Shown here piece after piece: positions 8,970-22,008 of a stretch of 64,000 bases of DNA. A program made the translations under genes and the position numbers. Source of the DNA: Deroplatys truncata (lineage: Eukaryota; Arthropoda; Insecta; Mantodea; Mantidae); the NCBI GenBank assembly GCA_030765065.1, contig CM060975.1:167124993-167188992 (forward strand). The letters are read 5' to 3'. Below the pieces are notes generated by a model. It saw only the letters and a program-made list of their open reading frames with translations, did not search any database and was not told the DNA's origin. Position 1 is the first letter of the stretch. The number at the start of each line of letters is the position of its first letter.

Positions 8970-10980
8970 TATTCTTGCATACATTCGTGACACATTCGGT
9001 ATACTTTTGTGACACATTCGTGACTTTCCTAATAGTCTTGACTCTTGTGATTTACTCTCGTGTAATTTTTAAGTTGTGTAGCGCATATGAACACGCTGGC
9101 GTTAGAAATATTTAGCGGTTATTGAGAGGGATCTTTCCGAGCAGCATTTCTGTAACTTACGCCAAATGACGGTTCGCTTAATTGTTATAGAAGTAATTCG
9201 TAAATTCAACAGTCGGATACTCTTCTCAAACTAAATATTTTAGTCAGCATTAAAAATTATCAGCTAACTAAACCGGTATTATCCTTTCAAAATACACCTA
9301 TATATACCGCGAGATAAAGAAGTCGTATCTATACCACTACAGCAGCTAGTACACGAGACAATGCAGACGAGCTACGAGAAGACATCATAAAACCCATCAA
9401 CAGAGCAGGTAACATTAAATCTTATAAAAATTTGAAGCAGAGAGCGGCATCAAAGCTATAGCATAAAGAACGGCTTCATATTCCAAAACCAAAGAAAGAA
9501 TATTAAATTTTAACTGATTACGGCAACAGCAATGACGTGGTGGAAGTAAGGCGGAGAACGACAGAGACAAAGAGAGGGAGAGAGAGAAGGGGGACTCCAC
9601 TGACCGTCTAGACAGCGAATAAAATCCCTCACAGCAGCGGAGGGCAAAGAAAAATGTCGTAAAAATAGAGATCACGTGAGGACACACCGCCCAGAAATAC
9701 TACCAATATGTAAAATAAAATACTTTTTTAGCTTCGGGAAAGTTTGCTTTGGTGAAAACATACCTTAATTACTGTTTCTGACACGCTTCACTATATCACC
9801 ATTCAAAGTCCTTGGCGGCGAGCTGGTAATAAGCCCATTGTCAAACGTTTTCATCTAATACTAGTTGATAATAAGGTTGTGTAATTGGTAGTCGAAATGC
9901 AGGTATTGACATGTAATTAATTAATATAACGATGCAGTATTTTCCCGAACTTAATGCTACACGGTTGAATTTACAAATTGCCATAAGGCTTTGTGCTGCA
10001 CAATCGCGAATGTAAATAGCGCTATTGACAAAATCAAGCACTGATTCTCATAAGAGAAAGCCATGATATGCATAAAGATTAAAATAAAGTGTTTTACAAG
10101 TGTGCATAATTGGAACGTTTACCCTACATCGGCGGTTCTCATTTAGAAGGATTATGACGTAGGAAAAAGGACGGAAATACCATCCAAGAGTCTGCCCACG
10201 CGTATAAAAAGGACTTAAAAAGCTGCAATAACTCTGTGGAAGACAGCATGACAGTTGTGACATCTGACCCTATGACGTTCCAAATCACGTCGAGCAGCTT
10301 TCGCTGGTAACGCAGTATAAATCACTTACTTGTTTCGTTGAATGACATCGGACACCGCAACCGTTTACAGTCAGGCGTTTCTCTAATAACGAACGTATGT
10401 CAACCTCTCTGCAGAATATGAGCTCCAGCTATGTCATATATCAACAGAATGTAATCATGTTCCTATCCTTGTAGGTTTAATCCCAAATAGCTATGTTAAT
10501 AGTAATGATACTGCGTCTCTATTCATATGCATTTAAACGGCAAAATATACGTTTACATACCAGGGTGCATTCAAAGAAACTTGCAGTAGCTTCTGCGAGA
10601 CATTTATATAAAGTTTATAATATTTTATAGCCCATTTTTTTGTTTCGATGGAACAAATCAATAAAATGAATGCAACATACTGTCTACCATATAGTCCGAC
10701 CGCGCCGTTTCAATTGTGTAGGCGTCCCTTCGTGCGTTAAAAGAGTTGCAGAAGTGAACGAGGCAATTCCAAGTAAACACAGGTCTGTGCTAAACTGGTG
10801 AATTAGCGTGAGCGACCTTAGTTCTTTCATTCTTAAGTTCCATTTATACCTCACCTTTAACTACAATGGTCTTATCGGCTGCCTTTCCTTTGGAACATAT
10901 TATTGTCTGTAGGCAATGGTGTTAATTCGTATTCGCTTGTCTTTGGGTTTCCAGTAAACTTTGGGCTTTAATTATTAGAT
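8970..10980. other. No gene recognised
   Basis: AT-rich. A short pyrimidine-rich tract near 9570-9595. A CAGGGTGCATTCAAAGAAAC sequence at 10562 resembles the outer end of the mariner-type element at 11.5-13.1 kb (CAGGGTGAATCACC style) but I could not extend the match. Confidence 0.45.
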
Positions 10981-10983
10981 CAT

Positions 10984-11121
10984 ACACACACACCCACACA
11001 AATTCACTGGAGAGGATAGGGAATAACCTTAGCTAGAGGAAACTTGCCACCGCCAGTCGGGAATCAAATCCGGGACCCCTCGCACAGTAGGCAGGTGCTC
11101 TATGACTGAGCTACGGGCCCA
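10984..11121 (-). mobile_element. tRNA-derived SINE, family C
   Basis: On the minus strand the head reads GGGCCCGTAGCTCAGTCATA then GAGCACCTGCC with B box GGATTTGATTCCCG. The D stem GCTC/GAGC is intact but the acceptor does not pair, so it is a SINE head and not a tRNA gene. The body ends in a short GTGTGTGT tail near 10984. Confidence 0.7.
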
Positions 11122-11689
11122 GGCGAACTTCGTAGTCCTCTTACTTATCAGCAAAGACGATGAACGGATCGTGCACATTGAGAGGCACTTCCCAGGCTTG
11201 CATTGGAGTGTAGAGTCCGTAATGATAGTCAAAACCAGACCCTTGCACTATAGTGTACTGTCCGTGACAAAAACAGACGAAAAGGTCTTAGTATATTTTC
11301 CACTTCAGTTACACAGGCTTTACTTTTAAGGGAATAAACTCACTTTTTAGGCTCATTAATAATTAAAATGTCTTTATTTGACCTATTCCAACCGCCTATA
11401 GCTATTTTTTAAATTGGTTTACGCTATTCTTGTCTAACATTACGGAAAATAAGCAATAAACATGAGAGCACGCTGTGTTTCACTACCATTTTTCACTTGC
11501 TTTAATAAATATAAATCGTATTTTGAAAAGTTTCCATCCCGACAATTTTTTGTCCCATTCAACCTTCTTAGTTGCTAGGTACGATGTTGTTATGTTTGTT
11601 TGCATTGTGTTTTCTGTTCATTGATTGCATTGCGACTTTCTGGTCAGTTAGTTTGTGACAGTTCAAGCAGTAAGTCGTGAGTGGAAGAT

Positions 11690-12710
11690 GGGTTTAATAA
11701 TGCAGAAAAAGCCGACATGCTCATGGTGTTGCAGTTCGTTCCTGTACGGTGTATGCGGAAACGTAACCCAAATAGATGTCAACCATCTCGGCAATTATTT
11801 ATTAACCAATTACGTGAAAGTGGTACTGTAACACCTAGAAAACGTAACGGAAACAAACAAGTGACTGGAGAAGAGGCATAAATTAATGTTTTGGCTGCCG
11901 TTGTAGTAGATCCGCAAACTAGTTCCCGTAAAATCGCACGTGGAAATGATATAAGTTAGGCAAGTGTACTGCGCATTCTCCATCGACATTGGTTCCATGT
12001 CTATCACATCTCTCTCCATTAAGAGCTGCATGGAAACTATTTTGAGAATCGTGTTAACTTTTGTACATGGGCATTAAGACATAATACTCCAGATTCTTCA
12101 TGTATCTTGTTTAGTGATGAGGCAACATTCACTAATCATGGTCAGGTAAACCGCAGAAACTTGCACAATTGGTCTGTTGACAATCCTCGTTGGCTTCGTC
12201 AGGTGGAACGTCAGCGTCCATAAAGTTTAAACGTGTGGTGTGGGATAGAGAACCATCAGCTCATAGGCCCTTTGTTCATAGAAGGAACAATGAACTCGCA
12301 CAAGAATCGCAGCCTCCTAACAGACCATCTGCCACAGATGCTAGAAGACGTTCCATTGCAGACTAGGAGGAACCTGTGTTACCAATATGATGCATGTCCA
12401 GCCCATAGTGCACGAAGTGCTGCAGCTGTGTTAATGGATGGTTTCCAAATCGTTGGATTGGGCGAAAAGTACCTGTACCTTGGCCGGACCGTTCACCAGA
12501 TCTGACCTCTTTAGACTTTTTTCTGTGAGAAAGGCTGAAAGACACGGTCTACAAGGATATACCTACTACACCAGATGATATGAAACGACGTATTACTACT
12601 ACCTGCTCTGAAATTTCCGCTGAAATGCTAAAACGTGTGCAGCAGTCTTTTCATAGCAGACTGGAAGTGTGTATTGAAGCTGCTGGTGCTCGTTTTGAAT
12701 ACAACCTATG
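11690..12710 (+). pseudogene. Mariner-superfamily transposase with N-terminal HTH (DUF4817-like)
   Basis: The N-terminal part reads NAEKADMLMV, then NRCQPSRQLFINQLRESGTV and TPRKRNGNKQV: the helix-turn-helix region of the insect transposases annotated with DUF4817. The catalytic part has CILFSDEATFTNHGQV (first Asp), VWCGIENHQLIGPLFIEG and LLTDHLPQMLEDVPLQTRRN followed by YQYDACPAHSA (second Asp) and DLTSLDFFL-type sequence. Full-length relatives are about 340-380 residues. Stop codons and frameshifts interrupt it (for example a stop near 11879 and a frame change near 12490), so it is not functional. Confidence 0.85.
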
Positions 12711-12829
12711 AAGGGCTATATTCTCTTTACTTGTAAGAATCCACAGAAGTATGGTAATTCTCTTTTGTTTTTCTTTACTTTGTGCTACCACAGGTTGTAC
12801 AAGTGTCGGTGCATAAAATTTCAGAATAA

Positions 12830-13105
12830 GATTTCTCGTAAACCACTTGCACAAGAATCTTGCAACAAACGCCAGTGACGTTATAATTTACCCTACCTTT
12901 ATTCTGTTGATGTCACTAGGCATTGTCCCATTTAAAAAAAGATTATGTTTGCTCAAAAATACACTTTCTCAGTATTATTGAATTCTATTTATAGACTAAC
13001 TGTACGAGCCCCTGACTACCAATGATAGCCGTGAAAACTGCACGGCAATAGCACTTTCCATTTCCGAAATATTTGCGGTGAAAGTTTTGGGTGATTCATC
13101 CTGTA
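12830..13105 (+). repeat. Long terminal inverted repeat (about 275 bp) of the mariner-type element
   Basis: Matches 39274-39547 in the same plus-strand direction, whereas the two transposases face opposite ways. In element orientation it is therefore the right end here and the inverted left end there, which shows inverted repeats of about 275 bases. Confidence 0.8.
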
Positions 13106-13109
13106 TTTA

Positions 13110-14295
13110 CTTGGAAATGCCCTTGAGTTCTGCAACTCTTTTAACGCAGGAAGGGTTATCTGCACACGCCAAACAAGGCGCGGCTGCGTTACATGGTACA
13201 TACTCGTATACACACCTGCTGGCTTACACGACATTGCAGGATTGGGTTTTTAAACTCGAAGGACGAATTAGTTAATTTCTTTTACCTTACCCCGACTGGC
13301 TTTCAAGTTCTAGAACTCCTGCATAGCCTTTACGTACCCTTTGGCTGTGGAACAATCAGCGGTGAAATGGTCAACTAATCTTTTAGATAATTATAGTAAG
13401 TGAAATTGTTGTATCTTCTCTTTACTTCCGTAGTTGTTTAATAATAACACTAAGGTCGCATAGTTTTCACATAATGCAGAGGTTCTTACATTTACAACGA
13501 AATAGAGGCGAAGCTTGTGAATATAAGATTTCGTACTCCCAGGGCACCAAGTTAACATCTTTGGAAAATACATATAGTCTACAACCACTAAAAAAATTGT
13601 GTCATTTGTTAATTAAAAAATATGGGTTCACGGATTTCTAATGTTAGCAATTTTATCTCTTTATACAATTGTTTAGCATGCCCTACTAATGAAATTAATT
13701 AGAAGAAAATAAAAAATCAATCAATCAAAACTTTCTTATGCGAGGACAATCAGAATGTTTTGGCCTTAGAATCTCATGCGTATCGTGGCGTTATAAACAG
13801 AGAAGAGGATTCTCTTTTGTTTTGCTGCGTCTTCTGTTTTCTTAGTTACTAAATATGGGTGGCGTTAGTCTTATTTGCATGCGTTTTCAGTGGAGTAGAA
13901 ACCATTAATTTCTACTCTATGGTAATTTCATCTTTCCTTCTTCGCAAGTATGTTCTTTTATAACTTCCATGCGTTTGTAATCTAATACATAGGCTTCGTA
14001 AATTCGTTTTATTCTTTTATAACTTAATTGAATAGGACTTTTCAAGGGTAGAATAATTGTCACAATCGATTCAGTAGTTTATTCATACATACATAATATA
14101 TATATATATAATATTATTACCTACGCAATTCATAGTATTCGTAAGCACCTAATATACAGAAAATTCAGGAGATTATTAATTCTAACGAAACTTCAATTTA
14201 AAAGTTGTAAATGACTACAGGGACCCTAAAATAAAATGCATGAATGTAAGAATACGATAAAACCTTCCAAATAATGGACTAATCATTTAAAAGTA

Positions 14296-14347
<52 letters not shown>

Positions 14348-15680
14348 TGACTGAATATAGAGTATTCGAAACAAAGATTACGAGTAATTTGATAAATACC
14401 TCTATAACAGAAATTATTGATAAATACAGATGGTACAGTCTTATAGAGGAGCTGGATGTATACAACTCACATTATATTGCCCTGTTTAATCTGGTTAATT
14501 TATTAAAGTGAATCTGCTGGTTTCTAGGACCACAACATAAACTCATTTTTGGATGGAATAAGAACTGTAACACATGGTGTTAGTAGGGAGGATCTACAAG
14601 TGATATAACGTATACGTAAATAAAATTGAAAACCTTAACTCTAAAGTACTTTTTGCCCATTGCTATGTCCGTTTATTGCATCTGGTCTTGCAGCAAAGCC
14701 TGACTTGCAACAAGAAATGTAGAATATTTTTTTCAAATTCTTAATGGATTATCTGCACATTGCTCCAAATAATTCAAAAGAACTGCTGTTCTTCATGATT
14801 TTCTTGTTTTTCTTAGCGATTTAATTATGCTTGCTGATGATTTTATCTTGTTGGTTACTAAGCATGATGTCTACACTCTGATTTCCTAAAATCTGTAGTT
14901 GCAAGAACACTGCGTGCTATACTAAATGACTAAGATCATCAAATCCTCTTTTACTCCTGATATTACCCTCGAAATAGGATTGTATTTCAAAAGGTTGCAT
15001 TTGGTACCCAAAATGATGACATGATGTCTCAGAGACAAGGGCAATAGGGCTATTTGATTTTCGCAGTCAACAGTAGATATATATTATACTACGCCTATGA
15101 TAAATATCGTATGTATACTTCCTACTTCAATTTTTGGGTTGTTGTTAAATACTGTAGTTGATGAAATGGTTTCCCATTCTAATAATTGTCAAATTTTCAC
15201 CAAATTTTAGGGCATCAGATTTTCTGTTTAAGTTCATTCTTAGTTTGTATGTTCATTGCGATTTCCCTGGCTTATACTCTTAATTAGAACTTAAATTCAT
15301 TTAAGAAGCTTTAACGCTGCTGAAGTTCGCTAAACAATATAAACGATAATAAACAGTGTAGCGTCCAGCGTACAAATTAAAGCCAACGACCCACCTCTTG
15401 CAATTAGGAGAAAATCCACGTGTCTCGCATACGCTACAAGCGCCGACACAAGACTTGATTCCATTGTCTACTCTACTATATTTTTCAAACCCAGAATAAT
15501 CCACCAAGAAGAAGTAAGTTACTTCCTCTATCACCTAGAATTTTGGTTGCTTTGAAGAGTCCAATCTGACCCTTCCTCCATTGATTCTACGTTCTCTCAA
15601 TTCTGATACTCCACCCTGAAAACTGCAAATCATCGTCATCGACCTTCCTTTAGCTTCGTTCCATAAACCTGACACGGATG
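13110..15680. other. No gene recognised; simple repeats
   Basis: AT-rich DNA with a (TA)n run at 14097-14113 and (TAA)n at 14296-14346. No domain is readable in any frame. Confidence 0.5.
14296..14346. repeat. (TAA)n microsatellite
   Basis: About 17 uninterrupted TAA units. Confidence 0.95.
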
Positions 15681-15689
15681 GTTCTGTCT

Positions 15690-16645
15690 ACCGCTGTTCA
15701 CAAAAATCAGCAATGTATGCCAGCAATACAAACGATCTACCCAAATGGCTCCACAAGCGAAGCCGACTGCGGGTGTGCGATAGTTTTCCTGACCACACAA
15801 TTCTTTACAGGCTACCAAAACACTTTACATCTTCTCTTGCGAACTCTTCGCTCTGGAATATATTCTTGGTAGAACGTATCACCACGGCTACACAATAGTC
15901 TCCGATTGTATGAGTTAGCTCTTCAACGACCATCACCTGACGATATGCAGTCTACGAAATCAGGATCCTGTATCATAAGATTGCAGCTGCGGGAATTCGA
16001 ATTATTCTCCTTTGGGTTCCTACCCACACCGGAATACCAGGGAAGAATTAGCCGCAGCCGCTAAAGAAGCCACAAGTCACTTAGTTTACAGAATCTCAAG
16101 AACCACATCACGACTTACTGATCCACTTCAAAGGAAGCGTACTATGTCTATGTCTATGGAGAAAATACTATAGTGACACCTCAATCATCAAGCTACACAT
16201 ATTTCTCCACACATTAGTCACCCAATAAAGCATCTTTCCAGAAGATATCAATTAGTCATTACACGTATAAGAATTGGACATGGCGCCTTTAGCCATAGCC
16301 ATCTACTAGCTAAAGAACTTCCTCCTTTATGCAGATATTGTCATATTCTGGTATTGTCGAACATCTGGTTACAACCGGCACATTGTATAATGAAGACAGG
16401 AGGCACTCAGAGTTCCGGATTGCATCCATACAGCTTTAGGAAACCTATACAATATAAAAAAATAATTCTTTATATGAATCTTACAAATCTTACACAAAAG
16501 TTTGATTCTGCCAACACAGTGTAACTCTTCCTTTCCATTTAACATATCTTACTGTAATCATATACTAACACCGTTATGCTATTCATTTTGTAAGGTCGCA
16601 ATAATACTAATTGTTCAGCCACCTTGAATAAATAAAAACATTAAC
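15690..16645 (+). mobile_element. Jockey/I-type LINE 3' fragment (RNase H end), decayed
   Basis: Readable pieces in changing frames: YPNGSTSEADCGCAIVF (degraded RNase H start, DGS-type), then WVPTHTGIPG-type sequence and ELAAAAKEATSHLVY, then RIRIGHGAFSHSHLLAKELP and PPLCRYCH, which is the Cys/His tail after RNase H in Jockey/I elements. It ends near AATAAATAAAAACATT at 16630-16645. 5' truncated, with several stops and frameshifts, older than the copy at 26-27.9 kb. Confidence 0.75.
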
Positions 16646-16649
16646 AGTG

Positions 16650-17340
16650 TTTCCCCTTCCCGTGCCTGATCCATTTTAAACGAGGAAGAAGGAAGAACTG
16701 CGAGCTGTTACAGAACTGCATACATTGTCACGCAAAATCTTCGAATACCCTTCCTCCCTTACCGACACTAAATATCTCATAACAATCGCAAGCAGAAACA
16801 CGCAAAGCTGAGGGCTACAGAACACACTGGGCATGAAGTTTGAGGTAAGAAACTGAAAACGGAGCAGCATCATGCTGTACTTTGTGGTACTGTGCACGGG
16901 CTCGGAAAGCCCTTTGACCTAGACCTAGCCAGGCTCGCAAGCTGGGTTCGGACTTGAATCTATAGACCAAAAAATAATTTATCATGTTCAACACATCTGT
17001 TTTATTTGTCATGTGATAAATTTTATTTGTGTTTAATAAAAATCATTAGCACAATTGTTAGTAAAATAAAAACATCGAAAATGTTCCATGTAAAGATCAA
17101 ATAAACACAAAAAGGCTAATTTAACACATTTTTGGGCCTGCGATGTTGAAAGGCCGCAGAATCCACACATCCATAGCAGTACATAGTAATGTACAATGCT
17201 TCGGCCAATTGCGAATAATTTTGCAACACGGCAGCTGCAAACTCCGCCTCAGGAGTCCATCTACACTCAGGACATCCTGGGCAGAGTACAGTAATAGGGA
17301 CGATTTGTGACTAATAAGGCCATTTACCAAATAGGGGTTC
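16650..17340. other. No gene recognised
   Basis: Intergenic sequence of mixed composition; no supported reading frame. Confidence 0.5.
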
Positions 17341-17344
17341 CAGG

Positions 17345-17500
17345 TGCTCAGCCGCCACTATTACTGTAAAAAGGCCCCTCAAATGGTCACAAGGATCTAA
17401 AGTGCATCCCTTACCACGCCTCCAAGCAGGGGAAAAATCCCTATGTCATTACTGGAAATTGAACCCTGGTCCCTTCGCACTCTATGCAGCAGCGTTGCGG
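17345..17500 (-). mobile_element. tRNA-like SINE fragment
   Basis: On the minus strand GCATAGAGTGCGAAGGGACC leads to the B-box-like GGGTTCAATTTCC, followed by GGATTTTTCCCCTGCTTGGA. This resembles tRNA-SINE heads but I see no second copy in the window. Confidence 0.4.
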
Positions 17501-17501
17501 A

Positions 17502-17554
<53 letters not shown>
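17502..17554. repeat. (AAT)n microsatellite
   Basis: About 17 AAT units directly beside the SINE-like fragment. Confidence 0.95.
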
Positions 17555-17559
17555 GTGCA

Positions 17560-18410
17560 AAAATAATTTTATTTAAAACAAAATTAGACAATTGAGTGCG
17601 GGTCGGGTAGTGCAGTATAATCTTTTCTTGGGCTCGGATTGGTCTCGGTTTAGACCGGGTTGGGCCGGGTCGAGCCTAAGAATTTCGGTACATGCAAACC
17701 TCTACTATGTGAAGTGTTCCGAAAATCAAGCACAGTGAGAGCTGCTTAACTATCGCATCTCTGCTGGTACCACACTATAATTTTACTCCTTGTTTGGTGT
17801 TTTTTTAAGGAATTAGGTGAATGCCGCGCATCTAGCAATCATAAAGGATACATTACTGACAACTAGTACAGTATAGTGCAAAAGATAAGTGCCAAAACTT
17901 TTGGTTGACTTTAGTGTTTTCCATTCTTGACTGTTAGCAGAATCTCCTCATCATTTGTGTTCCGCACGTGCCATAGGTGAGCTACCCTCTAAGTGGTTAT
18001 AGCTGAAGTTCGATACGCTAGCATTACCCTAAGAACAAAGGTCAGGCGATGAAAGGCGTGAAGAACCGACATATGTCACCTAAATGGTTGAAACAAAATG
18101 CCTTCCAAAGACTGTCCGTACTAGCCATTTGAATCAGTCCAGCTCATATTGGTTCAGCGTTCAAGCATTAAGATCTATAACCCAATGAGGGATAGAAAGC
18201 GCGGTAGAGGCGTGTTAATTATTGATCGCCAACTTAAACCGCAGTTCCTCATATCGGCACTTTTTTTTATTGTGCATCCGACTGTACATGGAGAATTGCC
18301 AGAAGTCACATGATCATCAGGAAAGTTCTGCATAAAAACCTTCTTATCCTATCATCTTCATCAAGTCCTACAAGTCCTAAAGATTACATGCGGCATCCTC
18401 CCGGCCAAGA
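17560..18410. other. No gene recognised
   Basis: Includes a GC-richer patch with GGGCCGGGTCGAGCC near 17660. The 3' half may hold the unreadable N-terminal part of the transposase relic that follows. Confidence 0.4.
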
Positions 18411-18419
18411 AGAACTTTC

Positions 18420-18795
18420 TGTCAACGCGTTTCACATCAGTATGCTGTGTTCATACAAATCTTAGCACTAGATCTAATCACTGATGAGGCTGGTACGCTT
18501 TACTGATCACAATTACGTGGCGGTATCTTCAGTTATCATAACAATCATATCTGAGCTTGCTAAACCCCAATGAAGTATGGCAGAACAATCATCAACAGAG
18601 GTTTGGCATCAACATCTGGGGAGGAATCATGCATAATCATCTTAATGCTCGCATTTCTTCCCGCAGCTGGAGAGACATATCTACTTGGTGTATTCAACGT
18701 TGTACCTAAAGCGGATGTTCTGAGGGATTTTATTCAAAATGGACTTGACCAAATGCGAAAAATTGCAGACTTTTTTTACTCAGAGGATGCTTGAA
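18420..18795 (+). pseudogene. Decayed mariner/Tc1-type transposase fragment
   Basis: Short pieces in different frames follow the order of a mariner-superfamily DDE core: LITDEAGTLY (first Asp region), QRFGINIWGGIMHNHLN, FLPAAGETYLLGVFN and VVPKADVLRDF. The family pattern is VNVWCGI, LIGP, LPGRLNGERYL, LPELLED. Strong decay by stops and frameshifts. Assignment rests on motif order only. Confidence 0.45.
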
Positions 18796-18799
18796 GCAG

Positions 18800-20640
18800 G
18801 AGGAGGTTACATTCAGCAATTTTTGTAAATGTATGTTCGACCATTAGCAATGCCCAAACCCACGTAACCACCTTACGATTCGTTATCTCATCCATGATCA
18901 TATTACTTTTCAAATGTATTGGTGCCAGGAATCCAAATTTAGACACAATGTGGAACAATGTCAAATGTGCACACAAATTTAGACATTTACGCTAAAAGTA
19001 ATGACGGAAAAATTATTGAATGGCAATCAGTTGTTGAGGGTGGTGTGTAAAATTTTAAGTTTTTTAAAAGGTTAGCAATAATAATAAAAAATGTTAATCA
19101 TTATCTTAAACGGGATTTTCAGTTTTCTGAGTTGCTTCTGTATAGCACCTGTGAAAACCAAACAACATATTCATTACAAACCCTGATGAGAAGGGATACA
19201 GTGGTCCTTAATCAGATAGAATGTAGAAGTTTCCCGTTTCGTAGTACACCTAAGCTGTTTTTATTCCCAAGTGAAGTAGGAACAACACAATTCCTTATAA
19301 ATAAATACTTTTATTTGTGATTCTATTTTCTGAAAGGAATGTTACTGTAACGTTACAGAGAATTAAAGATTGCAACCATTCAGCTAATAAGCTCTAAATA
19401 TTTTTGTTTCACAAATACGAAAGCCCTTCTTACAACAATAAAATAATTTTAAGTTTCTTTTTACCCTAGAGTAGTATAAAAAGGATTTCAGTATGTTAGC
19501 ATAAATCGACATAAGCAAATGACAAGTGTACCTTAAATGACTGTCCATAAAATTTAATAGTCTCTAAATCCAGAGATATCGAGTTGGCTTTTAGGGCTGA
19601 AGGGGGAAGTTATTTCATTAGGATGTTACCTATACTTCCTCAGTGCCGCCAATATTGAAGAGAAAAAATTCACAAAGAGCTACAACAACAGAAATGGTGT
19701 TTTAACTGAGGATCCTATTTATTTATAAATTTTTGTGCATTTTTATATCTGAAAAAAATCAGGAAAAATCTTTTTGTAAAATATTAAATTAATTCCTTAG
19801 ACATGCTGCCGAGAGCTTTTTAAACCCAGCAAAGTATATTCTCGAGTGTTCAAAACGCTTAGTACAATTTCTCTTGGTACACTACAAGCAGTTTGGATTA
19901 ATATATCCCTGGCAACATCAACATCAACACATTCGGATTTATACTTCACTGCGAACTTTCCAAATTTCTCTGTTAGAGTATCTCAGCGAATTTGGGTCTA
20001 GATATACTACTTCATGCATACAGATTTCTAGTCCTTCATACTTCCATCTACTTTTGCATTTTATGTTTCTTTACGATTAAACTTTCACAACAGCATGTTG
20101 TTTTACTGTTGCAAAATCCGGGTAATGATTTCGGTTTATTCGCGCGTTATTAACGGTTACTAGTCAACTGAGATGCTTGATTCATTTCGGGCGTGGCAGA
20201 CCGTGGTGGAATAAGCGAGTAGGGGGAAGGATAGCATTTTAGGTACTTCTCTACTGAATAATGTATGAGTTTTGAAATTAAGTTGGTTGTTTAGTATGAA
20301 TGATGGAAATAATTGTGTGTGTTTATTCACTCCAAACTACTGTAATGTATTTAGCTTTTGCTTTTCAAAGCGATGAGCAGAACAGATATATATTGTTTAT
20401 GCTTCTGAAAATGTGATTTACTGTGATTATATGTTTCGCATAATTTTATTCCTTCCCTGCATAGTAATACACTTTTAATAAACTATCTATATAGAAGCGG
20501 GGGCAATCTTGGCATTTGAGTTTGTATCCATACTTCTGTGGAGATGTATTTGACTGAGTATGTTTGTAGCTGATTGTGCTGTCTGTCTTATATGTTATTT
20601 ATACTTGAGGTTTTTGAAAAGTGACAGAACTTTATATGTG
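18800..20640. other. No gene recognised
   Basis: AT-rich intergenic sequence without identifiable repeats or frames. Confidence 0.5.
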
Positions 20641-20652
20641 TTAGTATTATGA

Positions 20653-21165
20653 TACCGAGCAAAATGGCTCCGCGCTAGTATGGAGGTTCGTATTCGGGGG
20701 GGCGGGTTCGATTCCCGGTGGCCGCCCACTCTGACCATGAATTTTTCGTGGTTTTCTCTGCTTGACAAAGTAAATGCTGGAGTGGGGTTTTCTACCACGG
20801 ATTTTATCTCTCCTCCATTTCTTCCCATCTCATTTCCCTTTCATGTTTCAGGTTGACTCTATGACTGTGGTTCAGTCAGTGTCGAGCAGATGACGCAGAG
20901 GTTTGCGATTTGGAACTCCTTCTCAGTCATGCCAGAGGGAAGCCTGTCGAGCCTCCACTGCTGGGTCGTGTTTCTCCGGTCCCAATAGAGGGACGTCTCC
21001 AAGCGACCCTCCCGTAGACGAGTGATCAAGCCTGGAGCTGCTAGAGAACTTTGGGCGTCTCTGTCGACTTGTGCCGGCCTCACTCTGTAACCCACTCGTC
21101 TCCTGCGGTTCTCTTACCCGTTCTTCCCGGCGATGTGCGTACAAAAGATCCATTGGAGGTCGTTA
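20653..21165 (+). mobile_element. tRNA-derived SINE, family A, copy 1, with GC-rich tail
   Basis: The tRNA head has B box GGGTTCGATTCCC (20704). The core GAATTTTTCGTGGTTTTCTC then AAATGCTGGAGTGGGGTTTT is shared with 28188-28400 and 42289-42510. The core ends in CATGTTTCAGGTTGACTCTA near 20865. The following 290 GC-rich bases differ from the tails of the other copies. Confidence 0.8.
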
Positions 21166-21691
21166 ACTTTCCTTCCGTTAACTGGTTCCCATCCTATTGT
21201 TATGATAATCGTGTGTGATGCATTTGTTTTCTTCCTGTATGCATTCTAGTTTATTTATTTTCACGTCTTAGTTTCTTTATAGTCTTTTTTATTTTCTCTG
21301 ATGCTTATCTATGTTAGGTAAGGAAGCAATATTTATATTGCGGTCAAAAATGGATAATGTAGCTACTATCTTTGTAAATTCACGTTTTCAGACCCTTGTG
21401 TGTCATTTAATAGCACAGTTAAAATCCAAAATTTGGATAGAGGTTAGATACCAAACTTCCTATTTAAGTTTAATATCTGTCATAGACCAAAAAAAATTTA
21501 TTAAATTCTCCCAGCTTCAAACTTAAGTTTACGTATACACTAACAATTTTAGTTTCAGTATATTATGTTTCGGGTATTGAAACAGGAATAAAATGTACAT
21601 CTTAAATTTTCTGCGAATGATAAAATCTTTATTCTAATTGAATTTTGTATCAGTATAGTGAGTAGGAAACGATAAGAATTTAAAACAAAAG

Positions 21692-21737
21692 ATTTTTATA
21701 AACCCTACCGTAAGAAAATTGTAGGGTTTACAAAAAT
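21692..21737. repeat. Small hairpin, stem 16 bp
   Basis: TTTTTATAAACCCTAC and GTAGGGTTTACAAAAA around a 13-base loop; one wobble mismatch. Confidence 0.7.
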
Positions 21738-21970
21738 ATTCAGTTTGTCCAACAAGTTTCTTCCGTAGCGTTACAAGTTTTCAAAATGTGTCATGTTGTA
21801 TGGCTACATTCTCCCAAATTTAAGTGTTTATTATTAAACATCAGATTATTTTTAAATTTTGCACCTTTTATTTTCTCTACAACTTCCACCCAAAAATACG
21901 ATATCGAGATTTCACGGAAACACACGTTTTCAGATCCTGAATCCCAAGAAAAGCGATTTAGAAAGATATC

Positions 21971-21971
<1 letters not shown>

Positions 21972-22008
<37 letters not shown>
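21972..22008. repeat. (GT)n microsatellite within R1
   Basis: About 18 GT units at the position where every R1 copy carries a CA/TG tract. Confidence 0.95.

Larger units (their letters stand above)
11513..13105 (+). mobile_element. Mariner/Tc1-superfamily transposon, 5' truncated copy
   Basis: Closely matches the minus-strand copy at 38235-39547. It carries a decayed transposase (11690-12710) and a long right inverted terminal repeat (12830-13105) ending GGTGATTCATCCTGTA. The left repeat is missing: the copy starts inside it at AAATCGTATTTTGAA (11513). Confidence 0.85.

Noticed and set aside
11029-11121. Possible tRNA gene on the minus strand
   Set aside because: D stem and B box are good but the acceptor stem does not pair and a SINE-like body follows.
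20595-21153. Minus-strand frames of 76-78 codons
   Set aside because: They coincide with SINE A copy 1 and its tail.
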